Assembly (NCBI GenBank): GCA_964595055.1
Contig: CAZQOV010000001.1
Coordinates: forward strand, 1-64,000
Reading direction: 5' to 3'
Length of the DNA: 64,000 bases
Origin: CAYRTD01 sp964595055
GTDB taxonomy: Bacteria; Bacteroidota; Bacteroidia; Bacteroidales; GCA-2748055
Within the stretch, counting starts at the first letter, position 1. The number at the start of each line of letters is the position of its first letter. Of this stretch, positions 24,918 through 35,800 are shown piece after piece. The position numbers and the translations under genes were made by a program. Below the pieces are notes generated by a model. That model saw nothing but the letters and a program-made list of their open reading frames with translations. It did no database searches and had not been told where the DNA came from.

Positions 24918-27149
24918 TTATCCTTCCTCTTCCACTTCATCAATCATGGTGATCTTATCTTCTAGCAATTTTATTTTGTTTTTGGCATCCTGAATTTTTT
25001 TCTCAAAATCCCTGATCATCGAATCTGCTTTTTTAGATTCGGTAAAAAAACCTATATTATTTTCCCACAAAACGATATCATTTCGCAGTTGCTGAAGCTT
25101 ATTCATAAGCTTTTCCCGCTCAAATCGCAATTTATTACCGGGGCGGGGTTTGTTCTTGATGGATTCAAGTTTATTTTTAAATTTCAGAACATTCTTTCGA
25201 TGATCATCCATTTCCATCTTATCATATTGCTGATTAATAGCATCCCTGAATTCCTGCATAATCGACTCTTTCTTATCATAGGGCACAAATCCGATGTTTG
25301 ACCATCTCTTCTGAAATTCATTGAGTTTAGCAAGATTTTCTTTCTGAGATTCTACGGGAATGAAATCTTTAATCTCCTGAATCAGTTCTTGCTTCTTCTT
25401 AAGATTATCTTCGTATCTCTCTTCTATATTTGCAAAAAATTCAGATTTACGATTAAAAAACTGATCACAAGCCGACCGGAACCGTTTCCAGATCTGATCA
25501 GATTTTTTTCTGGGAACGGGTCCTATTCGCTTCCATTTTTTTTGAAGTTCTATCAGCTCACTTGTTGTTTTTTTCCAATCTGTGCTATCCTGAAGCGCTT
25601 CAGCCTGGATACAAAGATCCATTTTTTTCTGAAGGTTTTCCTGCTGCTCTTCAAGTCCCTTGGCATAATACTCCCGCTTTTTGTCGAAGAAGGTATCGCA
25701 AGCCTGCCTGAACCGTGCATATATTTTATTGTTATCTTTTTTCGGTGCGAAACCTATAGTTTTCCAAACTTTTTGAATTTCGAAAATCTCCCGTGTTTTT
25801 TCTACCCATGTTGAATGATCCTCAATTTCCATTTCAGCAAGGGTCTCCGCTTTCTCACACAATACTTTTTTGGACTCCAGATTTTTCTTCTGAGTTTCTT
25901 TTAGTTCCTGATAATATTGCTGATGCTTTTTATTTATCTTGGAAGTTGCTTCCTTAAACCTTTCCCAAATTTCTGTTCTTTTTTCCCGGGGAACCGGACC
26001 AATTTCCCTCCACTGATCATGATATTTTTGAAGTGTTTTAAAAGCATTAACAATATTGGGTTCAAGGATGAGCTCTTCGGCCTTCTCGCAGAGTTTTATT
26101 TTGGTTTCCAGATTTTTCCTGAGATCCAGATCCCGCAGTTCTTTGTTGATTTTGATGTAATCGTAAAACTTCTCAACATAATAATGATACGTTTCCCATA
26201 AATTTTTCAGTTCTTCCTGGGGAACCGCTCCGATTTCATGCCACCGGCGTTGCAGGTCCCTGAACTCCTGAAAAGTTATATTTATTGCCTCATCTCTGTT
26301 TGCAAGCTCTTTAATTTCTTCAATGATCTGATGCTTCTTTTCAAGATTTTCTTTTTTTTCATCTTCCCTGAGCCGGTTATATTCAGTCCGCAATTCTGCA
26401 TATTTTTTCAGTAAGGCTTTTAACTCTTCCTCCTCCTCGCTAACCCCTGGAGAAAAATCCGCTTCATTGCCTCCTTCCCGAAAAAATTTTTCTTTTTTCT
26501 CTTCAATTTCAGCATGTATCTTTCTGTAAAAGGCCGACTTTATGGCGGCAACATCCTTTCCAATCTGATTTATCTTACCTTCATGCAACAATTCTTTGAA
26601 AATTTCCAGTAAGTCAGGCTTACTTAGTAAAGAATAATTGATCTCTTCCTTCTTGGGTAATGCCTCAGGTTTCTTTTTATCTTCCTCACGCTCTGTTTCT
26701 TTTGCTTGAGAAAGATCCCGGGACTCATCTTTAGCAGGCTGTTCCTTTGGCTTTTCGGCATCTTTTTTCCCTGATCCGGAATCTGAATATTCTTCAGGTC
26801 TTCGTGATTCAGACAGTGTTTTACCTGGTTCTTCAGCATTGCCTGTTTCCTGATCCGATTCGTCTTTCTTTGACCCCTCCTTATCTGTTTCCGGAGAAGT
26901 TTGTGATTTTTTATTTTCATCCTCCTCAGAACCGGTAGATTGATCCCTGGTTTCCTGCCGATTTTTACCCGCAGATTCTTCCTCAGAGTCAGCATGACTT
27001 TCTTTTTCTTCTTTGTTCTGCTGTTTCTCCTGACTCAGAGAATTTTCCGTTGTTTGTGATTTTTTCCTTTCTTCTTTCTCATTTTCAGCTTCTTTGCTGA
27101 ATTGTTCATTTGGATTATGAACAGAGTTTTTGGGGTCTTTTTGTTCCAT
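24918..27149 (-). CDS. Large DUF349-repeat coiled-coil protein
   Basis: 743 residues. Residues 1-165 are low-complexity (Glu, Lys, Ser, Gln), probably disordered. After a short helical region come five tandem DUF349 units of about 70 residues (around 265-690), each with a W-x-x-I-G core: RRWHEIGAVPQEE, DQWREIGPVPREK, KVWKTIGFAPKKD, KKWKRIGPVPRKK and KRWSNIGFVPYDK. A coiled-coil tail follows. The family is poorly understood; E. coli members of related build have been linked to stress or dosage effects. No signal peptide, so cytoplasmic. It is divergent from hsp20. Confidence 0.85.
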   Translation of the reverse strand: MEQKDPKNSVHNPNEQFSKEAENEKEERKKSQTTENSLSQEKQQNKEEKESHADSEEESAGKNRQETRDQSTGSEEDENKKSQTSPETDKEGSKKDESDQETGNAEEPGKTLSESRRPEEYSDSGSGKKDAEKPKEQPAKDESRDLSQAKETEREEDKKKPEALPKKEEINYSLLSKPDLLEIFKELLHEGKINQIGKDVAAIKSAFYRKIHAEIEEKKEKFFREGGNEADFSPGVSEEEEELKALLKKYAELRTEYNRLREDEKKENLEKKHQIIEEIKELANRDEAINITFQEFRDLQRRWHEIGAVPQEELKNLWETYHYYVEKFYDYIKINKELRDLDLRKNLETKIKLCEKAEELILEPNIVNAFKTLQKYHDQWREIGPVPREKRTEIWERFKEATSKINKKHQQYYQELKETQKKNLESKKVLCEKAETLAEMEIEDHSTWVEKTREIFEIQKVWKTIGFAPKKDNNKIYARFRQACDTFFDKKREYYAKGLEEQQENLQKKMDLCIQAEALQDSTDWKKTTSELIELQKKWKRIGPVPRKKSDQIWKRFRSACDQFFNRKSEFFANIEERYEDNLKKKQELIQEIKDFIPVESQKENLAKLNEFQKRWSNIGFVPYDKKESIMQEFRDAINQQYDKMEMDDHRKNVLKFKNKLESIKNKPRPGNKLRFEREKLMNKLQQLRNDIVLWENNIGFFTESKKADSMIRDFEKKIQDAKNKIKLLEDKITMIDEVEEEG

Positions 27150-27296
27150 TGGAAAAAGTTTTTCCAGTTTCGTAACTTCGAATTTCTAAATTACCGATTT
27201 TCCTTGAGCTAACAATGTTTTTAAATCATTTGTTTTCCCAATAATAAATTCAAATCTAAAGTATAATAAATTTCCATAAAAATTATCTTATAAGGT

Positions 27297-27415
27297 CATT
27301 TTGTCATGACTAAAAGGTAATTGAGCGACAAAATGGCGTTATATAGAACATCTTTTCTTTCTGTAAACGCATATATGTATAATGGCATTTCATTTGTCTT
27401 GTCTCAAAACAAATG
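27297..27415. promoter_or_regulatory. Two inverted repeats upstream of hsp20
   Basis: Two related inverted repeats occupy the 295-base gap between the divergent DUF349 and hsp20 genes. The first has 9-base arms CATTTTGTC (27297-27305) and GACAAAATG (27327-27335). The second has 7-base arms CATTTGT (27391-27397) and ACAAATG (27409-27415), 29 bases before the hsp20 start. The shared CATTT-TGT / ACA-AAATG half-sites suggest one regulator binding both. They do not match CIRCE (TTAGCACTC-N9-GAGTGCTAA). Confidence 0.5.
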
Positions 27416-27444
27416 TAAGAATGTTTAATTAAAATTTTACAATA

Positions 27445-27891
27445 ATGACACTATTAAGAGTTTATAAGAAAAATGGAAGTCCTGTTCAGCAGGGTGAAGA
27501 TGCCTGCCTGTTCTCTGATTCATTACATGACTTTTTTGGTGAAGAAAACTTCCACCAGGTTTACTCCACTCCAAAGGTAAATATAAGGGAGGAAAAGGAA
27601 TATTTTGAACTTGAGATTGCCCTGCCAGGAGTTTCCAAGAAAGACATTTTAATAAATGTTGAGAAAGATAGTTTAAATATCTCGCATAAAGAATTGGAGA
27701 AGGCTGAAGAGAAAGATATCTACAGTCGGAGAGAATTTGATTTTAGTCAGTTTAAGAAGTCGTTTTATATTCCCAAAACCATCAATAGCGAAATGATTCA
27801 GGCTAAAATGGATAATGGAATATTGACGGTTAAACTTCCAAAAAGAGAAGAGGCGATTGACAGAGGACCCAGAGAAATTACGATTTCTTAA
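27445..27891 (+). CDS. Small heat shock protein Hsp20 (alpha-crystallin domain)
   Basis: 148 residues. The alpha-crystallin domain spans about 45-140: PKVNIREEKEYFELEIALPG, VSKKDILINVEKDSLNIS, and the GILTVKLPKRE strand with the conserved G-x-L. A short variable N-terminus and C-terminal EITIS complete it. Such proteins are ATP-independent holdases that keep unfolding proteins soluble. It starts at ATG 27445. Two inverted repeats upstream are candidates for its control, and a strong terminator lies about 140 bases downstream. Confidence 0.93.
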   Translation: MTLLRVYKKNGSPVQQGEDACLFSDSLHDFFGEENFHQVYSTPKVNIREEKEYFELEIALPGVSKKDILINVEKDSLNISHKELEKAEEKDIYSRREFDFSQFKKSFYIPKTINSEMIQAKMDNGILTVKLPKREEAIDRGPREITIS

Positions 27892-27972
27892 ATAACAGAT
27901 TTGAGGTAGAAGGTGGATCAGCCTCAAGTTAAGGAGGTTTTGATCCGGTTTTTGGATTCGTTTATGGTTCCC

Positions 27973-28006
27973 GCCTGCCGACGCGCTAGCCTGTGCTTTG
28001 GCAGGC
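27973..28006. repeat. GC-rich inverted repeat
   Basis: Arms GCCTGCC (27973-27979) and GGCAGGC (28000-28006) surround a GC-rich loop containing CGCGCTAGCC, in an otherwise AT-rich gap. Short GCCTGCC/GGCAGGC repeats are often dispersed in Bacteroidota genomes; that it is dispersed here is inferred, since I see only one good copy. Confidence 0.4.
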
Positions 28007-28029
28007 AGGTAGGGTTTGTGTTTAAGTAG

Positions 28030-28065
28030 ACCGTCCCGAATGTAAGTTCGGGGCGGTTTTTTTTT
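28030..28065 (+). terminator. Strong intrinsic terminator downstream of hsp20
   Basis: Arms ACCGTCCCGAA (28030-28040) and TTCGGGGCGGT (28047-28057) form an 11-base stem with one G-U pair and a 6-base loop, followed by a run of nine T (28057-28065). It is 139 bases after the hsp20 stop and upstream of trmD. Confidence 0.8.
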
Positions 28066-28232
28066 CAATAGCCGGAAGGATGCGGTATCTAAGTGACTCG
28101 CGGGCAGGCCGGAATAATTACACAAATCGAAGAGCTGTTTTTTTCTGATTAACCTGTGCTGTGACTAAACACATAGAAGATTAACCCCTTAAACCATTAT
28201 ACCAATAAATCCAAATAAACCTCCCAATTGCT

Positions 28233-28240
28233 TATCTTTG
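28233..28240 (+). promoter_or_regulatory. -7 promoter box of trmD
   Basis: TATCTTTG is a perfect TAnnTTTG box only 13 bases before the ATG at 28253, implying a very short leader without room for a Shine-Dalgarno sequence, as is common in this phylum. Confidence 0.6.
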
Positions 28241-28252
28241 TAAAAAAACAAT

Positions 28253-28939
28253 ATGCGAATCGACATCATAACCGTGCTGCCTGAACTTATTGAAAATCCT
28301 CTTAATCATTCAATAATAAAAAGAGCCAAGGATGCCGGCATCGTAGAGATCCATCTCCATAACCTGAGAGATTATTCAACCGACAGGCATCGAAAAGTTG
28401 ACGATTATCCTTTCAGCGGCGGCGCCGGAATGGTATTACAGGTTGAACCCATCGATCGTGCAATAAGCGCACTTAAAGAGAAAAGAAATTATGATGAAAT
28501 AATATTTACTTCTCCTGACGGGGAGAAATTTGTTCAAAAAACAGCCAATAAACTTTCAACCTTAAACAGTATTATCATACTCTGTGGTCATTACAAGGGG
28601 GTTGACCAACGGGTACGTGATCATTTGATAACTATGGAAATATCTATCGGTGATTATGTAATGACCGGGGGGGAATTGGCAGCGGCCGTCATTACCGACA
28701 GTGTCGTGAGGTTATTGCCGGGGGCTATTTCTGATGAATCTTCTGCATTGAGCGATTCTTTTCAGGATGGTTTGCTATCTCCTCCTGTATACACACGACC
28801 TTCAGAGTACAAAGGATGGAAAGTACCTGATATTCTGCTTTCAGGCAATTCAAAAAGAATCGAAGAATGGAAAATGCAAAAGGCAATGGAACGAACAATT
28901 GAGTTAAGACCTGATTTACTGGAAGAAAATGAGGACTAA
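28253..28939 (+). CDS. trmD: tRNA (guanine-N1-)-methyltransferase TrmD
   Basis: 228 residues, normal length. SPOUT-class enzyme that methylates N1 of G37 in tRNAs that read C-starting codons, preventing frameshifting. Motifs: RDYSTDRHRKVDDYPFSGG near residue 45 (tRNA and SAM site), the knot region LCGHYKGVDQRVRD, and ISIGDYVMTGGELAA. It is a single gene between the terminator at 28030 and the convergent addB-like gene, not in the rpsP-rimM-trmD-rplS order of many bacteria. Confidence 0.96.
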   Translation: MRIDIITVLPELIENPLNHSIIKRAKDAGIVEIHLHNLRDYSTDRHRKVDDYPFSGGAGMVLQVEPIDRAISALKEKRNYDEIIFTSPDGEKFVQKTANKLSTLNSIIILCGHYKGVDQRVRDHLITMEISIGDYVMTGGELAAAVITDSVVRLLPGAISDESSALSDSFQDGLLSPPVYTRPSEYKGWKVPDILLSGNSKRIEEWKMQKAMERTIELRPDLLEENED

Positions 28940-29013
28940 GTTAAGAAGTATTCGTTTTTTCACATAGTACATCAGGGGCATTACAAGGCTGTTATAATCG
29001 GTTTTTCTCCTTC

Positions 29014-31905
29014 CTAGTCTCTGTGGCAAATGTCTTTATACGGACAATACTGACAACGTTTTTCATCTTCTGTTTGTACGAAGTCAATTGTCGGATCAAA
29101 GATACTTTCGAGAAGATCTTTCAGTAAACTTTCAAATTCGTCAGCATAATCCAGGAAATTATTGATGAACCCCGACGAGGCTTTATCGGTCAAATAAGGA
29201 GAGAAATTTTCTGAAAAAAGCTCTTTGGTAAGATATATCGAGGGCGTTATGAATTTCACTTCCGGATGTTCTTTTAAATATAACCAGCAATACATAAAAA
29301 CTTGAAAAACCCCTTTAAAATAATCTGATTCTTTCCAGCTATCCCGGTCAAAGATGGTCTTTAGTGAAGGAAATTCACGATTTACTTTCCCGGTTTTATA
29401 ATCTACGAGATGTAAAAATCCATTGCGGGAATCCAGCCGGTCGATGGTTCCTCCCAGATGCACCTTTCCGATATTTTCAACATTCAGGTGTTTATGGACT
29501 TTCTTTTGTTCCGTATCGACCAAAACAAAAGGGGTTGCCTGTTTATCGATCCGAAGGGTTTGATCGACCAGTTTTCTGATGATCTCGTAAATGATGATAT
29601 TTTTCCCCTCCGGTTTTACCCTTGTATTCGCATCATCCGATTTTAGGAATTCTTCACGAAAGGCTTGATCAATATGAGTTTTAATTGTATCAGGCTCCAT
29701 TAATTCCTGAATATTTTGTCGAGTGATTTCCTGGTTTTTTTTATTCCTGTAGATGAACTCCATCGTTTTATGATACAAACCTCCAAAACCAGAGGCATCA
29801 ATTTCTTCAGTAGCTTCATCCTCTTCTCTGAGTCCGGCAACATAAGTGAAATAGAATCTCAGCGAACAATCCAGGTAAGAAGTGAGTGCAGAAGGTGAGA
29901 GGTAGTCCCTTTTTTCAGGTTCAGCGTATTTTTTCAGAATTACCCTGACATTCTCCGACTTTTTGATCTTTATTTCTGCGGATTCCCTTTCAATTACATG
30001 GAAAGCACGGGTATAATGCTTAATGTTCCAGTCGGTAAGATATTGCATCTGATAAATATACCTTGTCGGTTCTCCAGATTTTACCCCCTCTGTCTGACTG
30101 TTATATAAAATATGGATGTTTTTTGCGCGAGGAAGGAGACGGTAAAAATAATAAGCATAAATAGCGTCTTTGTCTTCTCTTACCGGCATTCCAAATGCGT
30201 ATTTTAAATTCGTGGGAATATAAGAGAAATCCATTCCGGAAGCAGGCATTACCCCTTCATTCATGGATAGAAAAATCAGATGCTGAAAATCCAGAAGTCG
30301 TGATTCAAGGATCCCCATAACTTGAGTACCCTGCAGAGGTTCTCCTTCGAAGGGTATCCGGAAATCCTTAAGAATCTGACGAAACAAATGAATAAAACTC
30401 TGCAGGCTTAGATCTGAAACTTGTTCTTCCAGAAGATTTTTTAATTTATTAAGGCGGGTCCTGATATGAAAGATATATTCCTTTTCCATTTTAAAAGTGG
30501 GATCTTCCACTGGAAAAGCATCAAAAACGGATTGCAATAATTGCAAAAGATAAGGGGTAATTCCATCTACAGTATTGATTTTCCTGAAAAGTTTGGCGAA
30601 AAGTTCATCTGTTTCCAATTCTTCTGTTTCGACATAAATTTTATTTTCACGGTGTATTTTCGCGATGAGAACATCTGTCTTTTCCTGGTAAAAGGTCCTT
30701 ATATACTGATGATTCAGAATTGTCAACAGATCCCGGAAGTACAACTTATGCTTCATTTTTCTCCGGGTAAAATTCAACTGCATTCTCAACACCGCATCCA
30801 AAAAGCTAAAAACAGGAGTTTGGGAAAGCGGAAACCCCATGGTAACATTAAGATTCCTCATGGAATCCGGAAGAGAAGTAAGCACGGCCGGTAAAAGCGA
30901 TTCATCTCCAAGAATTATGGCAGTTTTGTTAAAATCAAAGGGATCTGATTTTTGATCCCCTGCATCGTCGTGGCTTGCTTCCAACTGGTAAAGAATCTCA
31001 TGAATTTGCTTCGTCTGGAGAACATCTGACGGAAGGTTATAGATTTTGACCTCCCTGTTTCTATCTGCGTCGGAATTATAGGGACTGAATTTCTCATCAG
31101 GAGGGAATTTTTTCAAATTTATTCTGAGGAATCTTCCCGCTTCATGAACAGCATCTTGCATAAAGGAGGAATCAAAATCCCAGTAAAATTCAGCTAAGCC
31201 CTTATCACGCAACCAGGAAAATAATTTATCTTCAGCCTTGCTCAAGGCATTAAAACCACAAATGAATATTTTTTTCCAGGGCAGGATAAAATCCTTGTGA
31301 GATATTTTTTCTTCAACGACCATTCGATATATCATTCCTTCATAACCCAGACCTTTTTTTCTAAGATTTGCGTTCAAATTTTGATAAACCGAAAAGAGGA
31401 TTTTCCAGATGAATAAAAAGGATTCCTTTTGTCCGGTTAATTTTTCAGGATTGAAATTTTTCCAAAAACGGGTAATTAATAGCTTTTGATCCTGATCGAG
31501 GTAATCAAAAACCTGATCTATTTCCTTAAGATCATTAATATTTGTAAATATTTGCTCTGCATCAACAAGGTATTTATCTATATCATTGAAATCATTGATC
31601 ATCATTTCCCCCCAGGGATAAAACTCATCATAACTTTCAGGTGAGCTGGTCATTTGCCTGTACGAACGGTAAGTCTCGAAAGAAAGCTCAAGAGGATCTG
31701 CAGGTTCGATCCCGGAAATCTGTTTCATAAAATCATCGATAGTAAGGATCTCTGGAAACCACCCCGGGGTTTTGATCAGAGAGGCATAATATTTTTTAAA
31801 AAACACCCCCGCCCTTCGGTTAGGAAAAAGAAAACAATAATTACTCAGGCCATCGGGATATTTTTTCCCGATGTGAAAAGCCAGTTTATGTAAGAAAGAT
31901 TCCAT
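29014..31905 (-). CDS. addB: AddB-like PD-(D/E)XK nuclease/helicase-fold protein
   Basis: 963 residues. The N-terminal half is a divergent, probably inactive helicase fold (FLFPNRRAGVFFKKYY in place of Walker A). The C-terminal RecB-type nuclease domain (about 690-960) begins with SPSALTSYLDCSLRFYF and has the catalytic HLVDYKTGKV. Four Cys expected to hold a 4Fe-4S cluster are visible: one in DCSLRF and three in RCQYCPYKDICHRD at the very C-terminus. With AddA it resects double-strand breaks for RecA. It is the last gene of the addA-radical SAM-addB unit, 18 bases after the radical SAM gene. Confidence 0.88.
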   Translation of the reverse strand: MESFLHKLAFHIGKKYPDGLSNYCFLFPNRRAGVFFKKYYASLIKTPGWFPEILTIDDFMKQISGIEPADPLELSFETYRSYRQMTSSPESYDEFYPWGEMMINDFNDIDKYLVDAEQIFTNINDLKEIDQVFDYLDQDQKLLITRFWKNFNPEKLTGQKESFLFIWKILFSVYQNLNANLRKKGLGYEGMIYRMVVEEKISHKDFILPWKKIFICGFNALSKAEDKLFSWLRDKGLAEFYWDFDSSFMQDAVHEAGRFLRINLKKFPPDEKFSPYNSDADRNREVKIYNLPSDVLQTKQIHEILYQLEASHDDAGDQKSDPFDFNKTAIILGDESLLPAVLTSLPDSMRNLNVTMGFPLSQTPVFSFLDAVLRMQLNFTRRKMKHKLYFRDLLTILNHQYIRTFYQEKTDVLIAKIHRENKIYVETEELETDELFAKLFRKINTVDGITPYLLQLLQSVFDAFPVEDPTFKMEKEYIFHIRTRLNKLKNLLEEQVSDLSLQSFIHLFRQILKDFRIPFEGEPLQGTQVMGILESRLLDFQHLIFLSMNEGVMPASGMDFSYIPTNLKYAFGMPVREDKDAIYAYYFYRLLPRAKNIHILYNSQTEGVKSGEPTRYIYQMQYLTDWNIKHYTRAFHVIERESAEIKIKKSENVRVILKKYAEPEKRDYLSPSALTSYLDCSLRFYFTYVAGLREEDEATEEIDASGFGGLYHKTMEFIYRNKKNQEITRQNIQELMEPDTIKTHIDQAFREEFLKSDDANTRVKPEGKNIIIYEIIRKLVDQTLRIDKQATPFVLVDTEQKKVHKHLNVENIGKVHLGGTIDRLDSRNGFLHLVDYKTGKVNREFPSLKTIFDRDSWKESDYFKGVFQVFMYCWLYLKEHPEVKFITPSIYLTKELFSENFSPYLTDKASSGFINNFLDYADEFESLLKDLLESIFDPTIDFVQTEDEKRCQYCPYKDICHRD

Positions 31906-31923
31906 TTATATGTTTTATGTAAT

Positions 31924-32877
31924 TCAGGGATTAAACTTTCTGCCTTGCCAGGTGTTTTTTTCTTCCAGTCTTAGTTCGAAAAGTCTTAAAATCTCATCGT
32001 ATCGTAATCCCCAGTTTTGCCTTAAATTATAACCTTGAATGGTTTCACCTGCAATTCGTTCAATAACAATCTGAGGATTTAAGCTTTCTATGAACTCGGT
32101 CATCAGTTTAAGATATTCATCAAGATTATAAAACGAAAAGGCATCGGGATTATTCCGATACTCAAGGGCCATTGCAGATCCTTTCACGATTTGTAGTTGA
32201 TGAAATTTCAATTGATTTACCGGTAACCCTGAGAGTATCCCAGCCTCCTGTAAAATTTCATCTTTTGTTTCTCCGGGAAGTCCGATAATCATGTGGCCAC
32301 CGGTCCGGATATTCCGTTTTTCACATTTTTTTAATGCATTTACCGTCGAAGTAAAATCATGACCGCGATTTATTCGTTCGAGGGTATTATCGTAACAAGA
32401 TTCAATTCCAAATTCAAGGGTCACATAGTAGCTTTCACTCAGCCCGGCCAGGTAATCCAGAATTTCATCATCAATGCAATCCGGGCGGGTGCCAATGATG
32501 AGTCCTTTGATACCTTCAATCCCCAGCGCTTCTTCATACCTTTTTTTCAGGATTTCCAGGGGAGCATACGTATTTGAATAAGCCTGGAAATAGGCCAGAT
32601 ATCCTATTGCTTTACGATATCTTTTGTTATGAAATCCCATACCCTCATGGATTTGCTGCTTTACCGATTTTTCGGGTTCACAATAAGAAGGGTTAAAAGC
32701 CCTATTATTGCAGAAAGTACATCCTCCACTCCCTATATACCCATCCCTGTTGGGACAGGTAAATCCGGCATCTATACTGACTTTCTGAACCCGTCCACCG
32801 AACAAATTTCGAATGTATTCCGAGTAGGCATTGAACCTGCGCTCATGTCCCCAGGGAAATGCTGTTTTTTTGCTCAT
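31924..32877 (-). CDS. TIGR01212-type radical SAM protein (YhcC-like)
   Basis: 317 residues. The radical SAM cluster Cys are in FTCPNRDGYIGSGGCTFC (spaced C-x14-CxxC, as in the YhcC group and unlike the classic CxxxCxxC). RTGGHMIIGLPGETKDEI is the typical SAM-contacting GxIxGxPGE strand. Function in this family is not established; a role in tRNA or protein modification has been suggested only by analogy with Elp3-related enzymes. It sits between addA (4-base ATGA overlap) and addB (18 bases), so it is made together with the recombination nuclease. Confidence 0.88.
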   Translation of the reverse strand: MSKKTAFPWGHERRFNAYSEYIRNLFGGRVQKVSIDAGFTCPNRDGYIGSGGCTFCNNRAFNPSYCEPEKSVKQQIHEGMGFHNKRYRKAIGYLAYFQAYSNTYAPLEILKKRYEEALGIEGIKGLIIGTRPDCIDDEILDYLAGLSESYYVTLEFGIESCYDNTLERINRGHDFTSTVNALKKCEKRNIRTGGHMIIGLPGETKDEILQEAGILSGLPVNQLKFHQLQIVKGSAMALEYRNNPDAFSFYNLDEYLKLMTEFIESLNPQIVIERIAGETIQGYNLRQNWGLRYDEILRLFELRLEEKNTWQGRKFNP

Positions 32878-35800
32878 AATTCAACTTCCTCAATTTCATT
32901 GCTTCTATAATACCATAAATAAAGATTAATGACCTTATAACCTGCTGATTTTAAAGTATGATAATATTGATGCAGTTGTTTTTTGTGTGCTTCTTTTTTA
33001 TGATACCCAAATTTATAATCAAGAATAACTACTTTTTGATCTTTAATCATTACTCTGTCGGGACGAAGGATTTCTCCCTGTGCATTCATTATATCTGTCT
33101 CTGTTCTGCAATCCCAACATCCTGAAAACCATTCTCTTAATGGAAGTTTGCTCAACCGTTCAGACAATTCTATTTCCAGTGCAACACGTTCTTCACTATC
33201 CAGCAAGCCCTTTAACCATGCATTTCGAACGGAGTTTCCTATGTCTTCATATTTTTTTATTCCGGCAAGTATTTCATGCATTTGAGTGCCATATCCGGTA
33301 TGTATTTTGTCATCCTCTTTTAAATCTGACAGGTAAATATTTTTATGGTTCAAAACAAGTTTAGCGGTACTATGGGCAACAGGATAATCTGACAACAACC
33401 CGGTAATTGTTGAATCTCCAGGTTTTCCACCTTGTTTATTAAATTCAGGTTTACCATAAGAAAAAAACAAGCCGTGTTGCTGAACTCCTTTGTTAAGATC
33501 TGCAACCGGGTATTTCTCAGCATTTTCCTGAGGAGAACAGGTGTTTAGAATCTTAAAGATCATATCTCCAACATTTTTTATCTCCCCTTTATCATTACTT
33601 AAAGCGGATAAGGAATGTAATTCCGACTCAGCCCGGGTAAAAGCCACATACAGAAGATTCAGGTTATCAACGTAAGTTCTGAAAAGCTCTTCATAATAAT
33701 CGGCCTTAAAGTTAGATTCCCTCATCGCAGGGCCGAATGAGACAGGCATATGGCTGAATTCCCGGTATGGGGTTGAAGCCGTATTGGGCCATAACAAGGT
33801 TTTGACGTAACCATGGCTATTGGGTTCAAGTCCCCAATCACAATAAGGAATAATCACGATTTTAAATTCCAGTCCCTTTGCCTTGTGAATGGTCATTATC
33901 CTTATGGCCTCCTGGGTTTCAGAGATATTTAAGGTAGCTGATGGGGAGGTATTTTCCCAGTACTTTAAAAAGGCGGAAATGTCGCTGCCTTCTTTCCTTG
34001 TGAATTCAAGGACATGATCCTGAAAGGCCTGGACATATGCGATTTTATCAGGATTTTTATTCAGCCTGAAAATTTTTATTAAGCTTTCGGTCAGATCATA
34101 TAAATGAAGCTTGCGCAAATTTCCCATGTCTTTTTCAAAACCAAGAAAAGCCTCATCCATGGGTTCATCAGAAGCATCTTCACGGGTAAATACGGCATGC
34201 CAGTTAACCTCTACCCTGTTTATCTCCCTCACATAAGCAAGATATTCATGCCGTATATAGCTGCTATTTATTTTATCGTAAGGTTGATTAAAAAATTTTA
34301 ATAGTGCCGTAAGAAAACGGACCGCGGGGTTTTTTGCAATATAGAGAGAATCACTTGATATCACATTAAAGTTATATTTATCATTCTGACAATGATCATG
34401 ATCCATTAAAATACGGGCAATTTTTCTTCCCTCGCTTCCTGTCCTGACAAGAATGGTAATATCACTTGCAGAATAATGCCTGTCCTGAAGATCTTTAATA
34501 AGTTTGGGAAGCCATTCTTTTATGTAATCGAGCTGTTCACTTTTGCTTTGCCTGGGCAAAAAACGATGGCTGATATATCCATTATTCTCTTCCTCCTTAG
34601 GGAAGAATTTCTGCCGGGGTTCGCCATAAATCTTGTTTATCAGATTCAGCCAATGCTCTTCAAATTCAGGGATTTCACTTTTTCGGATGACCGATTTTAT
34701 CATTTGCTTAATGATCTCGGGTGCAGCATGAAACAGAGAGTTATTGAAGGCTACAATATTCTTATTACTCCTGTAATTGGTGTCAAGAGAAATATGGGTA
34801 ATTCTCTCCGATGAAATTTTCTCATGAAGCTCGGCAGCCAAAATTTTCCAATCGCTGTTTCTCCATCGATAAATGGATTGTTTGACATCACCAACGACAA
34901 TACTGTTTTTCCCGGTTGAAAGTCCATTCTCTATCAGGGGCAAAAAGTTATCCCACTGAAAACGTGAAGTATCCTGAAATTCATCAAGCATATAATGAAA
35001 AAAATGGTTGCCGGCTTTTTCGTATATGAAAGGAGCATCATTTTCACCGGTAATCTTTTTTAAAAAAAGAGAGGCATCAGATATCAGAAAAAGATTTTTT
35101 TCCCTGCTGATTTCCCGAATTCTGTCGGAAATATCATTCAGGATACCAAAAGTATACAGATTATTTTTTAAAGCGAGGGAGGTATAATATTCTTCTTTAT
35201 GCTGATCCCATAGGTCAATGATTTCCATCAATAATTGATTCAACCCTTCCTCAAAAAGCTTGCGGATTATATCTTCATTGGGATCATTTTTTTTTACCCA
35301 TAAACTCAAGTCATTTGCACCTTTTCTGTTTGTATCGGAAATTTTCAAATCTCCGGGAAGATTATTGAAAGCCTTCGAAAAAATTGTAGCCACACCTCTT
35401 GATCCCCCTTTAAAATCCGCAATTTTGAGCCCCTGGTTTTCTATCATATCAAGTGCCTTCCGGGCTCTGTTTTTCAGGGAGTTTTCGAAGCTTTCTTGGG
35501 TAGAATTGAGTTTTTTGAGCAGGGAGTTGAATTTATCCATTCTCTCTTCATAATGCTCAGTCTCATCCTGAATGCTCTGATAAGTTTCCTTAAAAGCTTC
35601 ATTGCCCAGGGTAAGAATATCGGAATAAAAATCCCAGGATTTTCCCGCCTTGATTTTATCCTCAGCAAAGCGAATTAACCAAGATTTTAACTGTTCATCT
35701 TCCTCCATGTCAAACATCAGCAAATCAATAGCCTCCATCAAGACCGGAGAATTATCCAGCTCAAGAACATATCCGTTTTGCAGTCCTATTTCTCTGACAA

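Noticed and set aside
24918..27149. Five W-x-x-I-G repeats as evidence of an assembly duplication
   Set aside because: The repeats differ in sequence and match the natural multi-domain DUF349 architecture of this phylum.
27445..28125. 150-codon minus-strand frame antisense to hsp20
   Set aside because: It is a shadow of the hsp20 gene and of the terminator region; the plus-strand alpha-crystallin domain is unambiguous.
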